Assembly (NCBI RefSeq): GCF_000002995.4
Contig: NW_025062477.1
Span: forward strand, 6,606,649 to 6,670,648
Length of the DNA: 64,000 nt
Source: Brugia malayi
Lineage: Eukaryota > Nematoda > Chromadorea > Rhabditida > Onchocercidae
Direction of reading: 5' to 3'
Under the pieces are notes generated by a model. It searched no databases. It had not been told where the DNA came from and worked only from the letters and a program-made list of their open reading frames with translations. Below are positions 1 to 12,600 of this stretch, piece after piece (the stretch's first letter is position 1; every line of letters starts with the position of its first letter). Made by a program: the position numbers and the translations under genes.

Positions 1-1327
1 TGCCTTCCTATTATAAACCTTTAATTCTGTCATTACGGAGATTTAACAACGCCCCAACAGCATGTCGGTTAAATGTAAACAAAATTAGCTATTCCCGACG
101 TGCTGTCCACAATAGTGCTAAATGCGTAAAATATCAAACTACCAAAAGGAAATATCAGTGGTTAGAAATATAATACAAATCAAAGCTTCCCGCAAGTGAG
201 AATTACTGCAATCAGACCTGTCAAAGTCCACTTCTGATTACCCTACAACAGGTAAAACTCGACCTTTCAAAGGTAAATACAATCGGGTTTTCCCCTGAGA
301 TTCCTGTGTAATGCGATGCATGGAGTTGTCGGCCATGTCATAAAGGTAGGGCTTCGACGGTCGATAACGCATTACTAGTCTGAAATGCAATACAGGGGCG
401 GAAAGATGAGAATTGTACATAAATAACGTAAGAATAGCAATCAAAGTCGTAATTGTAAACATAACCACAATAATCATAATAATGATAGTAATAATAAGTA
501 ATATAATAATAATAGATAATAATAACAACAAGAACAATGAATTCATATGCAATAGGAACCCTGTTTTTATAGCGGAGAAAAAAGCCACTGCCATTTCCGT
601 CGTGAAATACAACTATGCTTTCCGTTCATTAGAACTGGATATCATGCAAAATAACTGTGTCCTACCGATTAAAATATGTTTTGATTTGTTTTATAAATAG
701 TAGAGGACTATGAAACAACGAAATTATCTTATCTATATTTGTCAAATTGACATGAAGCACATTCTTCCTCCGAAATAGGCTTACATGGCCCCCATATAAT
801 CCTATTAGAATGCTAAACGAAGATCATATGGACATGCTAAGTCTCACGACAAAAGGCGGTACTAACTATACACAATACGTTATTAGAAAATAAAGAGCAA
901 TTAGCGCACTGAATGATGATTGCATCAGAAAAAAGTTTAAGGCAAACTTTGAAGACCGTGTACCAACGACGATTAGAACGAGGAAAAGCGTATAACTAAG
1001 GCTAAGAACAAAGCAACAGCATTTTTTCAACTCTCAAATGTTTCTGGTCGCTCCAACGCTAATATTGGTTATTTCATCCTGTTGTTTCACTTATATTCCT
1101 TCGTGTCGTTCCTTATGGATTAGAAAACGTGTATGTCCGATCTTCATCACGTAACAATCTGACCTATTTCGTTTCGCGACGCTTTTGCGATGTGAAGGTA
1201 TAGCGCTACAAAGAGCGAATGACTATTCAGTAAGAGTGTGGTTTATCTTGCAAAGGAAATTTTTTAGATCCCGAACTAACGAAAAATAGATGCCGACAGC
1301 CTAGAGTGGTAAATATACAAAAAGGGG
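1..1327. other. Downstream flank of pop-1, no gene seen
   Basis: This segment lies 3' of the minus-strand TCF gene and should include its 3' UTR. No open frame with recognisable protein similarity or good splice signals was found. The only structured piece is an AAT-type simple repeat near 460-536, which also explains the low-complexity open frames there. The gene beyond the left edge is not visible. Confidence 0.5.
460..536. repeat. AAT/ATA-rich trinucleotide microsatellite
   Basis: Imperfect runs of aat, ata and atg units fill about 75 bases. Translations on either strand are low-complexity Ile/Asn/Ile-Thr strings, so open frames across it are not evidence of genes. Confidence 0.7.
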
Positions 1328-4300
1328 CTACTGGCAAATAAGAGGAGTGGTCTGCTGCTCCTTCGGTACCTGATTTAACATTGACCGAGATCTTTCAGCA
1401 GCAGCAGCAGCAGCAGTAGCATCCATATCATTCTCTGAATCAGTATCACGACCGCTCAATGCACCACCCGCAGCTGGTCCAGACAGTGAAGACGGAGTAC
1501 CAGGGGTTCCTGGTGTCGTCGAGGAAACCACTCCGACTGGTGAAGATGCCTAAATATGTACGCGAAAACAAATGGGTAGTGGTGGCAGCCTAACTTTCCC
1601 GATGGCACCCCCTGCTAATCCGGAATTCTTCCCTCTTCTGTCCTTTGGAGGGATTTTATTACAATTTCAATGAAAAAAAGCAAATGCATATTACTGCCAG
1701 CCTTCGATATACCAGCTTACTATCGTGAAAAGACACAAAGAGTGAATATCTAGGCTCCAAAATTATCCTTCATCTTTTCACTAATAACTAATAATAATAT
1801 ACGAATAAAAGTAATGCTAAGAAAGAAACAATAACAAACGCTTTATGTGTTCCCATCTGCATATTAAAATAAATATACTTATGGCATCCACAAATTCATT
1901 TCATCCACACTCAACTAATCTAAACACAAGAGCATCAAAAATGAATGAAGAATTAAAGATCAGCTTACCTCGCGATACCAAAGACATCTTTTTTTCCTTT
2001 TACAGTGTTTACACCACTGATCTTGATTTACAACACCAAATCGAGCCCGGCATTTCTTTTGTTCACCATTATCTGTAAATTATTACCAATATAATGAATA
2101 AATTTGATTACAAGTATCTGCAGAATGATGCGTGAAAATCCATAAGATCTATCATGTTGTAATGTAATCTCACCCACCAGCAGATTTATCGCGTTTCCGT
2201 TTTTTCTTCTTATTGATTGCATAATTTTCACGAGCCGACCATCCAGGATATTTCTGCATATGTTGCTCACGATCTGTTTTAGCAAGCTCATAATACCTTT
2301 GCTGTTCTTCTTTTGGTAAATCATGCCATCTCCTTCCGAGTTCCTATAGTATTTTCAAATACTTTCAAAAAAAAAAAATGCAAATGCTTGGATTTTGCTT
2401 TAGATCACAAAAAGTATTCAGACTAAACTGGGTAACCTTGTTCAATTCCGCACTTTGTCTTTCTTTATAGTCTAGTTCTTCCATCAGTTTCGGCCTATTT
2501 TCCTTCATAAACCACATAAATGCATTCAAAGGTTTCTTAATGTGCTGTTCCTATAAATCAGAATTTATAGACTGTTAGAAGCAAATTAAAAGTTTTAGTG
2601 CGTGATTTTCCATAATTGCTATAAAACCAAAAGCAAAATGAACGAGCGTCACCTGGCTTGTCAATATCGCATGAAGAGCGAGTATGAATGTGAAGTTAGT
2701 TTCATCGCAACAGAAAATGAAGGAGGTAGTTATGAAAAGACTGAGAACAAGTTGAAATAATACCTACCTTAACTTTGGGCGGCTTGATTTCGCTCTTCGT
2801 AATCTTGCTGTTGTTAGCACTGCCACGTGAATTGTTGCTCGGCTGCTGGGCTAAGTTACTGGCCATGGAGGTGATCGGTGAACCCATCTGAGGTAATCGC
2901 ATTTGGTTTATTGAATTCAGTGGATGCGGAGATGTTGCGGCCGCTGCAGCCGCATTCTGCATACTGCGCATCATTGTAGCTGCCGCCAACGGATTACCCT
3001 TGGGGGTAGCCGCACCCACTCCACTACCCTTCAATAGACTCATGCCAATATGGCAATATATTCTCTATTTCGCATCTCCTCCGGAACACCTTCGCCCAAC
3101 TATTAAGACCTCAGTAACAACTCTACTCAACTCCCTAACATATCCAGTTCATTGAACCCGCAACTGTGAAAGGATTGAAAAGTACTAAAAAATGTTAACT
3201 ATGGAAAAGAAAATACAAAAACCTGGAAGAGGGAGCTCGGAGAAGCAGGTCCAAAAGGGAAATTTCTATACATTTCGAAGGTTGGTGACATAGTTTGTGC
3301 CGCCTGCTGCATAACGAATGCTGCATAAGTTGGCGACATTGAACGTGCATCCATCGGTCCACTCGGCATCCTACCGAAAGGCAAACCATAAGGAGCCTGG
3401 TTCTAAAATTCAGCAATCTGTTTCCAAATCAATAATGACTATTTTTAAGTTTAATTAGCAATTACGAGCTTCAACACGTAGTACATTTCCTTCTATCCCT
3501 GAAACTATGTGATACCTATTAATATCAAATCATAGGCTACTGGGAAGTCATATATGAAAATTTGCACCATTTTATCTCAATAATGTCCATCCTTTCCTGT
3601 CCAATAATCCTCAATCTCAAGATATTGAGACTTAAATCAATGTAATTTAAATGACCATGAGCAAGTACGAATGAAAAACCAACTACATTGCTCAGCTATG
3701 ACCAATTGTATAATTTGATATTTACTGTTGCGCAACTTCGAATCCTTTGGATCGAAGAAATGCTTTCCTTTATGAATCAGATTAATAAATTTAATTGTTT
3801 ATTTATCTGTGCTTGTCTTAGATGCCTCTTCTTTTTTTATTTAGTAGCCTATTATTTCCTATCCTAAGTTTGAATAATTTTACCACTAAATTTGTAATGT
3901 ATACTATTTTTATATATTTAATATGGATACATTAATACTGATGTAAATGCTGAAACTTTTAACTGTATTTTAAGCAAAATCTTGAACAAAAACAAAAGGT
4001 GCTGGAAGAATCATAACAATATTCCTCAAGCAAATGAATAAACAACAGTTTATCTAACAGAACTACTCATCTACTGCATAATTATAATACATGCCAACAT
4101 CTTTTTTAGAGAAAATCAGAGACTGTAGTTGATTAACTATTCGAAACGAATTGAGTCAGTCAACGCCATTGTTCATTTATGTATCAACTTCATAATCATA
4201 TTGTTTACTTTTTTTCTCCAAGCTCTCTCCTTCTCTTCTCCATGTTGCTCTATTCCGAAAATTACCTACCATAGAAAATTAACCTTTTAATACTATTCTT

Positions 4301-7300
4301 CCACTTCAGCGGTATTTTCATTTGTTCTCAAATTTCCTCTGTGCATCTCTAACTATGCAATCTATTTAGCACATGACATTTCAAAATAAAAGGCTCAGGA
4401 AAGAAATCTATTTCATGCATCACTACTACTATTTCATAATTTCTCTTTTTTCATTTCGTAAATTTCCTCTTCCAATTGGGGAGCTTGATTTTCTCATGCG
4501 TTCTTCTCTTCATTCTGTCCTACTAGAATATACAAGAGTAGAATTTTCTGGCAATAATTATATTCTCTTTCAGGCGACAAAAGTTGTCTTCGTTTGAATC
4601 TCCATAAATTTTATGTTTCATTCGATTCGAGATTTACATCAAAAAACATTTTATTACATACAAGCTATCCATGCTTGGTAATACAGAACTTGTGAAGAGA
4701 GGCTACTAACATCATAATGACTCTTGTTTCTCGATTGTATCTGGTGTTGGAAAATATTTTGAAAGTTTGTATGTAAATCATTTATGACACGTAGTCACAT
4801 ATTTAACCAATCCTTAATCCTTTTACTTGATCTTACTCAAAGATACTTTATTTTCTAAACTCGATGTGTAAGGGAACAATTTCATATATGGGAGAAGTAA
4901 AACTAGAAGAGGTGGAGAGAAGGAAGACAGAGATTTTGACCTGCTTTGATACTCTAACAAAGTAAAGCCTATATCCAGTATATCAATCAAGCATATTATG
5001 TGTCCAGCAGAGGTTAGTCAGAACAACAGTAAATTTTGAAAATTGATGCATTCAATCAAGAGAAACAGAGCAAAGCAAGCCTTCAGACACTTCTCGTTTT
5101 CATCTTCATTCTCATATGCTTTCAGTCCTTGTTGCCGTGGAATCAATCATTTTGCTGCTTCTAAGCAAATCTTAACTCATAACTCAGTCCTCCAATAGCC
5201 CAAGACTATACATAATCGACGTGCATCAATCATCCAGAGGAGCTCTTTTTGGCTCATTCCAAAGTGGGACCACACCGCACATTTCATTCTTTTCACACAT
5301 TTTTTTGAAAGCGTTTCTGGTGCTCATCTGAGCAGCATTCCGATTATTAATTGCCAATTCTTCAGAAATTCTAGCTTACCCCTTTTCTTTGGCTTATTTC
5401 TAGCTTGTTCAGGCAAACTCATCCATGAAAATATGCTACGAAACAATTTGTACTTTTTTAAACACAACAAGCATCCTCTAATCCCTTCTTATCTAAACTA
5501 AATATTAAGCCAGTTTAGAACAGTCTAAAAGCAATGTAGTGCCAATACCACCGGTTTTTTTTGGAAATGACATTCTCTGGATAAGGGATAACATGGTACT
5601 AAATTCTTCAGTTCCTTTCCTTTCTTTATATCTTAACGTTCTACAAAATCTGAATACACCGCTTTATTCTTCAGAAACGTTCCATTTCCATAGAAGAGAA
5701 ATCAAATCCTATTTATAAAAATATCAAAGCAGACATTATAGAGTTAAAAAAGCTCACCGGTAGGAAGAATGGATAAAACAATGGCAATGGCCCATAAGTT
5801 GGAGAGAGAGTGGCGGCTGAAAAAGTTGGAAAAGTCGGCGATGGCTTCACGAAAGCACCAGGCTTCGAACCTGAAAGGAGCACTAGCTTTATAAATTATG
5901 CAGGGCATGATATAAAGCACAATAAGAATATCTCGAGATTCTAATAAAATGCGTTATTTAATGAACATAACTGCGCCAGTTCAGGCTAATGTGCCATTGT
6001 GACCTCTCATGATGCTAACCCGCAGATCCTTTTTTAAAATTTATTTGCACCTGAGGTTATCAACAATCCAGAATGCTCTTTCAAAACAGACAGCTCATGC
6101 GATCTCACTGCTGAAATGCTTTTTAGATTGCACCAACAGCAGTCAAAGTGAATAAAAGTGTCACCACCAAATAAAACAAATGAGAAAGTTAACAGAAAGA
6201 AATACTTGAGGAGGACAAGCACGGATTGGATGAGGCGACCACAAAGGAATCAAATGAAATGACAGGTTCGAAAATTTGATTTCTTTTACAGATTACATTG
6301 TTTTTTTTAATTAAAACTGATAGATAATGGTCAATAAAAAAACCAAGGAAAAAATAGTTAATGATGATATTTTCAAGTAGGGAAATAATACCGTCACATA
6401 AATCCTTAACATTCCAAGCAGAAATGATAATTTTCTACATATTATGGTTTATTTCATATTTGAAGTCATTCTACAATTCAAAGATATATTCATATAAATT
6501 ATTATAACAAGATGAAGTGAATATAAAAAAGCCAGATGTGGGAGGCACAAAAAAAGCAAAAAGGAATATCCCTTTTCCTAAAAATGTGTTACTAAAAAGG
6601 ATAAAAAACCAAGAATAAAATCCTTCAACAATAAATCGAGATATATGAAAAAATATAAAACATTATCTTCATTTTAATCTCTCAATTGTCGTCCGTCTCA
6701 TCGCCTTTGCTGACTTTTCTCTAATCTACCACTCTTCCGTTTTCATAGCTTTGAAGATTTCACAAAAAAAAAAAAAAAAAATAATTATTATTATGTGCGA
6801 AGTTTTCATAACGATATACTATATACTATCAGAACAAATGACTGTAGATAAGAGAATCTGCCACTGAAAAAGTTACCGATTTTTACTAGTATAAATTGTT
6901 TGCAAAACAGGATATAAATACCCTAGTTCGCAGTTTATTTTATCTTTCATTGAACTTATGGTTAAATTTTAACTCCTCATCACATACCTTTATAAAAGAT
7001 TTGTTTTGAATGTTATGTCGACTCTCGCATGAGAAAAAGAACGTTTGAGTCGTTGTACCATCAAGAATATTCTAGCTTTTGTCATGAATTTAGACAAATT
7101 CCTAATGCATCCCTATCTTCTAGTATTATAATCTATCATTTTTTGTGGTATCATTACTACTACTCGTTATCACTCCACAGCCATCATACCGCTTTCCATA
7201 TGATGTCTACCTTTTCACTTAAAGACGGAGCAGCGAAATGCTTATATAATACAGCTCAAAACATACCGTTGTTAATATATGCACGAAAGGGAAATGACAG

Positions 7301-9665
7301 ATAAAATGTAATGGAAAAGACTAGCAGCTGTGATGCTAACAACTCCTGAACATATAAGAACCAAACGGATGATGGAGCACAAAAACGGAGATGAGCTACG
7401 GTGTGAATTTACACATAGTTATTACAGAAACTGCCTCTTCTCTAAATTATGAAGCAACTTTATCTTGTTTGGACGAATGCTGCCATGGTTAGTAACAGTA
7501 ACTATGAACGTACTGATGATAGTGGAGATAGCTGATTGGCCACATGTACATATACAGCAGCAAACTATACTTAAAAAGCAGAAAGAGGTAAGAAACAATT
7601 AAAACGCAGAATAACAAGTGATATTATATGAGGAAAAAACATGGAGAAACAAATCGAATTTAGAAATCAAAATTTCAACCAAACTGAAAGTTTTCTAATA
7701 TAGCGTCTATGTAACAAGAAAAACTGAGTAGACAGAACCAAACCTTTTATTTATGGATAATCTTAATTTACAGCATTAACTTTCATCGCGTATCCTTTTT
7801 ATTTAGCTCCCCTAATTTCAAACTATATTTTGACTTGGAATAAAGTTTGAATTAAGCTCAGCGGTCGAAAACCGAGTACCATAATCAGATTAAATTAAAC
7901 TATAGAAGGACAAGTGGAAAATGCAAGAGGTAGTATAGTCCACCGCTGATGTCTGGTTAATGAATCAAAAACAGAATTCAAAATGTTTTCCATTAAGATC
8001 TACGCCAGTGTCAGTAATTTTTTTTAATTGTACTTAAAAAGTTCTATAACAAGATAGACTTTCTGTGGAGCAATTTGACTGTTCATAAACAAGATGAAGT
8101 TTTCGGATATCCCGTTGAATCAATAATTATTGCTCTAACAAAAGTCAAACCGATAATAGAAGAAGATGGCGTCCTTGTTTCCAGTTCTGTCTCCAGGGCC
8201 ACATCTTTTTTGTCCTCTGTTAACTGATGTGATGACTGCGCCGTTTCTACATCATCCGCATCATTTCTGTAAAATACAGTTATCTGTAAAATTTTTAATT
8301 AGTCACTGCTTCTGGTAAGAAAACTTACCTTGAATTCGATTAATTCCTAAAGGTAACAAAAAACATTCCTAACATCTTTTTACTACGTATGATAACGTAT
8401 TAATATATTTATATCCATAGTTTTCACATTTGCAAATGGCCAGTGGTTAATTCATATTTCACTCAATATTATATACCTATTTAAGGATTCAATGTTAAAG
8501 GTCTGATATGGAAATAATGACGAACAAAATATATATCAAACAGAGATGTATTTTAGATTGTTAACGCAGAGTTTAAATAGGCTTTTCTTCTCTATTATAA
8601 AAGGTATAAGGCTATTTTTTAACAGATAAAATGAAAACAAGAAAAAAGAGAAGAAATGTGTCACATTGTCTTAGAAAGCTACATAGATTATTTTTATTAC
8701 AAAAAAGTTCCACAAAACAGTTCTAACTAAAAAAAAAAACTAAGTGATAAAAGATAAAAGGTGCACTTTTTGCTACTTCAAATGCATGAAAACTTTATTT
8801 GTAAAACAATCAAAGAACGTGTTTTCATTCGAATATAAAAAGATATGAACATCATAAAAAGCACATTACAGTTGCTTAAGTCTGTTAGCTATAAAGTATT
8901 ATATAAGAACTGTGATAAACATTCACAGCTATAAGGGTATGCCTCATAAAAATTTTTTGGGAACCACTAAAATGCATCTAGCAAAAATTCTTCCGGACGC
9001 ACCACAAAGATAAGCAGTAACGACAGCCACAGAGTCCGAAATAAATTTTTGGGAAAAATGTGATTTTAACAATCATCTTTGTAGTGTTTCATAGAAATAT
9101 AATGAAGTTATAACTGTTTATTTATACAGATTTGGAAAACGATAACAAATACATCAAAATGATACACTCTAGTTCATGAACAGTCCTAGTTTAACTATTT
9201 CAAGACCTCTCCCAGAAATGATCCTGAATAACAGCGGTAAAAAAAGTTCTATAAAACGATTGAAGTTGGTTTCCATATCTAATTTTACAAACTCTCAAAA
9301 AGTGAAAAAGCAAATACGGAAGAAAAGAGAAAGTAAATAAAGAAGCAATATCGGAAGCCGACAAAACGGTCCTTCTCATAAAGTTTGTTTGCTGGTTGAC
9401 ACAGCATTCTCCTCACTTTTTCCCCCTCCTCCTATCCTTTCTTTCACTCACCTGTCAAATATTGCTTATTTAAATTTTATGATTTTTCGGAAGCACTGGA
9501 CGACATGACAAGAAAAAAGCAACAGAAAAGAAAGAAATTTACAAGACGCCAATAGTACAATATACCCTAATATCTACCTTTTGCTAGAGGAATTTGGGAA
9601 TCAAACTGGACAAACCTGCGGAAGACTTTCACTTCATCGGCGCCATCGTCAGCAGCGCTACTCAT
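1328..9665 (-). CDS. pop-1: TCF/LEF-family HMG-box transcription factor, POP-1 type
   Basis: Nuclear effector of Wnt/beta-catenin signalling, assembled from nine exons (minus strand): 9665-9616, 8266-8151, 5870-5758, 3402-3223, 3064-2768, 2550-2437, 2343-2178, 2072-1969, 1549-1328. All junctions keep phase, giving about 453 residues. The N-terminus carries DEVKVFRR followed by an acidic DADD stretch, as I recall from C. elegans POP-1; this is the beta-catenin-binding end. Residues about 255-325 form the HMG box ([18 protein letters not shown], then GRRWHDL and [11 protein letters not shown]), followed by a basic KKKKRKRDK tail. Residues 351-380 form a C-clamp (KKCRARFG, then [11 protein letters not shown]; Cys353, 366, 369, 375), the second DNA-binding element of E-tail TCFs. 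The last exon encodes an alanine run from a CAG tract and ends in LICQ. The 5' end of exon 5 (3064) has a poor acceptor and is the weakest boundary. Confidence 0.92.
1396..1416. repeat. CAG trinucleotide tract inside pop-1 last exon
   Basis: Seven perfect CAG units on the plus strand, followed by tag. Read on the minus strand in the gene's frame they are GCT codons and give a polyalanine run in the C-terminal tail, outside the DNA-binding domains. A length-variable tract is plausible here. Confidence 0.85.
3040..3164 (-). promoter_or_regulatory. Possible internal trans-splice site and start of a short pop-1 isoform
   Basis: On the minus strand a strong acceptor (ctttcacag) ends at 3164, within the intron before exon 5. 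It is followed 120 bases later by an in-frame ATG at 3043 (MSLLKG). Joining this acceptor to the upstream exon would hit a stop (TGA) within five codons, so it does not fit as an ordinary cis acceptor. It would suit a leader-spliced transcript starting inside the gene. A 12-codon upstream frame (3075-3040) ends in a TGA that overlaps the ATG as ATGA. Confidence 0.4.
3403..5757 (-). other. pop-1 intron 3, no further gene seen
   Basis: Intron between the NQAPYGLP exon and the SKPGAFVK exon. It is AT-rich with no convincing additional exon; open frames inside it are short and unsupported by splice sites. Confidence 0.5.
5871..9615 (-). other. pop-1 introns 1 and 2
   Basis: Two large introns (8267-9615 and 5871-8150) separated by the acidic exon 8151-8266. 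Both start with gttt-type donors and end with T-rich acceptors (attttacag, cctttcag). They contain a poly-A tract near 6764-6781 and no convincing embedded gene. Confidence 0.6.
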
Positions 9666-12600
9666 AGCGGTGACTCTCCGCGGGATATCCACTGGAGAGA
9701 CTGTCGGACGGTATACGGCCAACAATAACACCGACGAATATATGAGCAACAGTATTAATAATGACAGCAGTAAGAAAAGCCAAATGGCGATAACTGCACG
9801 AAAGGAATAACAATAATGAGGGGCAATAAGAATAACCAGGGCCGGCAGCCAACCGACCCTTCTGGCTCATTCGATCCGTGATACTACAAGTGATAGGTGG
9901 TGACGGTGATAATCGCGGTCAAGCCAGGATAACTCCCAGAATGATGTCTGTGTGGCCTACACTGTTCCTTCTTTCTCCTGAGAGACACCTGCAACAACAT
10001 AATTACCTTTCATATAAACATTCTCCTCACAATTCACCCCTCCCATCCCATAAAACTGTCTCTTCAGTCGGTCAGTCCGGTCCATTCCGTTCAGTTAAGT
10101 TCGGATCGGATCGGTTCTTCCAGTCAGTCACAACTGCTACTAGCAACAGAGCAGACACCTATAGACAAACAGCCCTTTAAACCCGCCCGTCTCTCGCTCT
10201 CTTCTTCCACATGTGGTGAGAAAAGAGAAAAATGTACTCCTTCACTATTATATTCAAGAGGAAGCACAGATAACAAAATGCACAGGAGAGAGTCTACAAA
10301 TGGAGAGAGAGAGAACATGAGATAAACAGTCCATGAACTAGTCCATAGCAGCCAGCTGAATAAATGATCAGAAAGGAGAAAAAGAGAGGAGGGAAAGGAG
10401 GAAGAGATGTGCTCTGTTCTTTGCACATCGAGAGAAAGGATGCGCCCGTCGTGACAGACTGACAGACAGACAACACATATGTTGCGGATGATTAGTAGGA
10501 GGGGTATCCGTCCTGAAATGTTACGTGTGCTTTCGAGAAGAGGCTAAAACTCGGGAGTGGCATTGGATGATGATTATCTCCCCAGAGATTTCCCGCATCT
10601 TTTCACTACTACATTCCATCCTGTGGAAGAAGGGGACAATCCACCACCTCTCACATTCTTCGTCAGTTTCACGTACACCGTCCTCTTCAAATTGAAGCAT
10701 AACTGAATAGCCGGAGTGATGAGTGAAATCAGGAAAGCACATATGCAGAAAAAGCTTCCTTAAGAACTATCCTATTATGTGTGAAGTTGTGTACTAGAGC
10801 ATCTACCACGGTCATCTCTTCACTAATTTACCTTAGTTTTATTTATGATATGTTATAGTTATGCAAATGTTCTTTTGTTACCATTCCCATGAGAAACCTT
10901 ACCTCTCGATAGCTCCTTACTGCTTATCCGATACTTTGTCATTTAGTAAATTTGTGCACTTTGAAAGCTTTATCCCATTCTTAATCTTTCCAGTCTGATA
11001 CATCTTCCTCAGTTAAAGAGACATGTGCTATGATGGAGAGCTGTTGGCTCACAACTCACTGATGACCTCTAGATTGCATGTATTGCTTAAGAAAGGACCT
11101 TAGAGATATGTCCCGATGAATAAAAAGATCGCATGTTGGAAGGTAAGTCTGCGGTAAGAATGGGTAAATGAAAAGGATGAAATAAGTTACCAGAGGGGAA
11201 TGAAATGTCAGCATGATGGAGGGAGAAAGGCGGGCGGGAAGAGAAACAGCTGTGGTGTTCATTCAAACAAACCGTGAGGTGGAGGGGTCGTTTACAGGGC
11301 CCTCCAAAAGCTCCGACCTGTCACCCTCTTTCAATATATATATATAGTGGCGAAGGCTAGGGAGAGTTCTGCTTGGCGGGAACCTCAATGGACCCCAAAT
11401 GGACACCCCTTGCCGACTCGTCACCATCAACCTCTTTCCTTTTGGATCTTTTGCAGACCCTCTCATTTCCCTATTACCCACCCCATCCTATATCTCCTCC
11501 TTCCCTCCCAACTTAATTTTAAAATTCAAAAATATAAAAACTAAGCTACGATATATAATGATCGGTTTGCTTGCGCTACACTAAAAGAAAAGAAATGGAT
11601 AAGAAAAAAGAGGGAACATAGTAACCGATTAAATAATGCAAATATGCAATCCATCAACCTAATTAGTGCGGGTCTCATTCACCTCCAAGTGTTGCAGGAA
11701 CAGGCACTTCAACTCTTCACTGTCAAAATCGAATTTTTAGTTTTGTCATTAAATGTATCATCTCGGACAGCTTGCTGCTACCTATGCATTATACTATCAC
11801 TATTTTGTACAACTGTCCTGATTGATAACATTTCATTTAACCAATTTTCGAGCTTTCCCCCTCATGGACTGATAAATTGTCAGAATTGACCATGTCAGTT
11901 ACAAGAAGAGTGCTACCTTTTTGAATTCGAAACTTCTGAAGATAAATATTGCAGTGCTCCGGATATAAACGCTTCTGCAAATTCTACTACCCTGACATTT
12001 CATAGAGTGTTTAGGCAATTGATATTACTAAGATTCCGTTTCTCACTCATTGTGACAATCTTTTATGCAAAGATAGTAATGAGAAAAGAATTGTTATGCA
12101 GAGAGATCGGGGAAACCCAAGCTAATTAATAATTAGAAGCAACTAATCATTTGACCAATGGAAGCATATGTGGTAAATCAAATATAACAATTATTCTGTG
12201 AAAAAGAGCTCACCCCTTCAACTATCATCCCCGTTACTCACTCTTCCTCTTCCCTGCTCCTCTCCCTTCATATATGGACAGGCACTTAAATTACTTAATT
12301 CAGTACTTTTAAAGATATGAGAGATAGCCCACTAAATTTCTAAATTTGCTACTACAAATGACAGACCTCTTTTTCTTGGAAATTTGAATTTTCCATTAGG
12401 AATCATTTCCCGAAGACCTTGAAAGAAACATTCCTTCTTCCTCTTCTTCAGCAGTATTCCAGAAAGAGTCGTCTCATCATCTCCCATGTATGACATTCAT
12501 TGTACAAACAACGATAATTTTATTAACTGATACTGTCCATCAAAACAACTGCAATGAATAACTGAGTTTTTTGTTGCTATGTTCTGTTTTTCTGAGAATA

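Noticed and set aside
3720..3770. TTCGAATCC box resembling a tRNA B-box
   Set aside because: No A-box, no acceptor stem and no cloverleaf could be drawn around it.
9878..11584. Several open frames of 60-100 codons on both strands upstream of pop-1
   Set aside because: They overlap each other, encode Ser/His/Pro-rich low-similarity peptides and lack splice context; the local higher GC content explains them.
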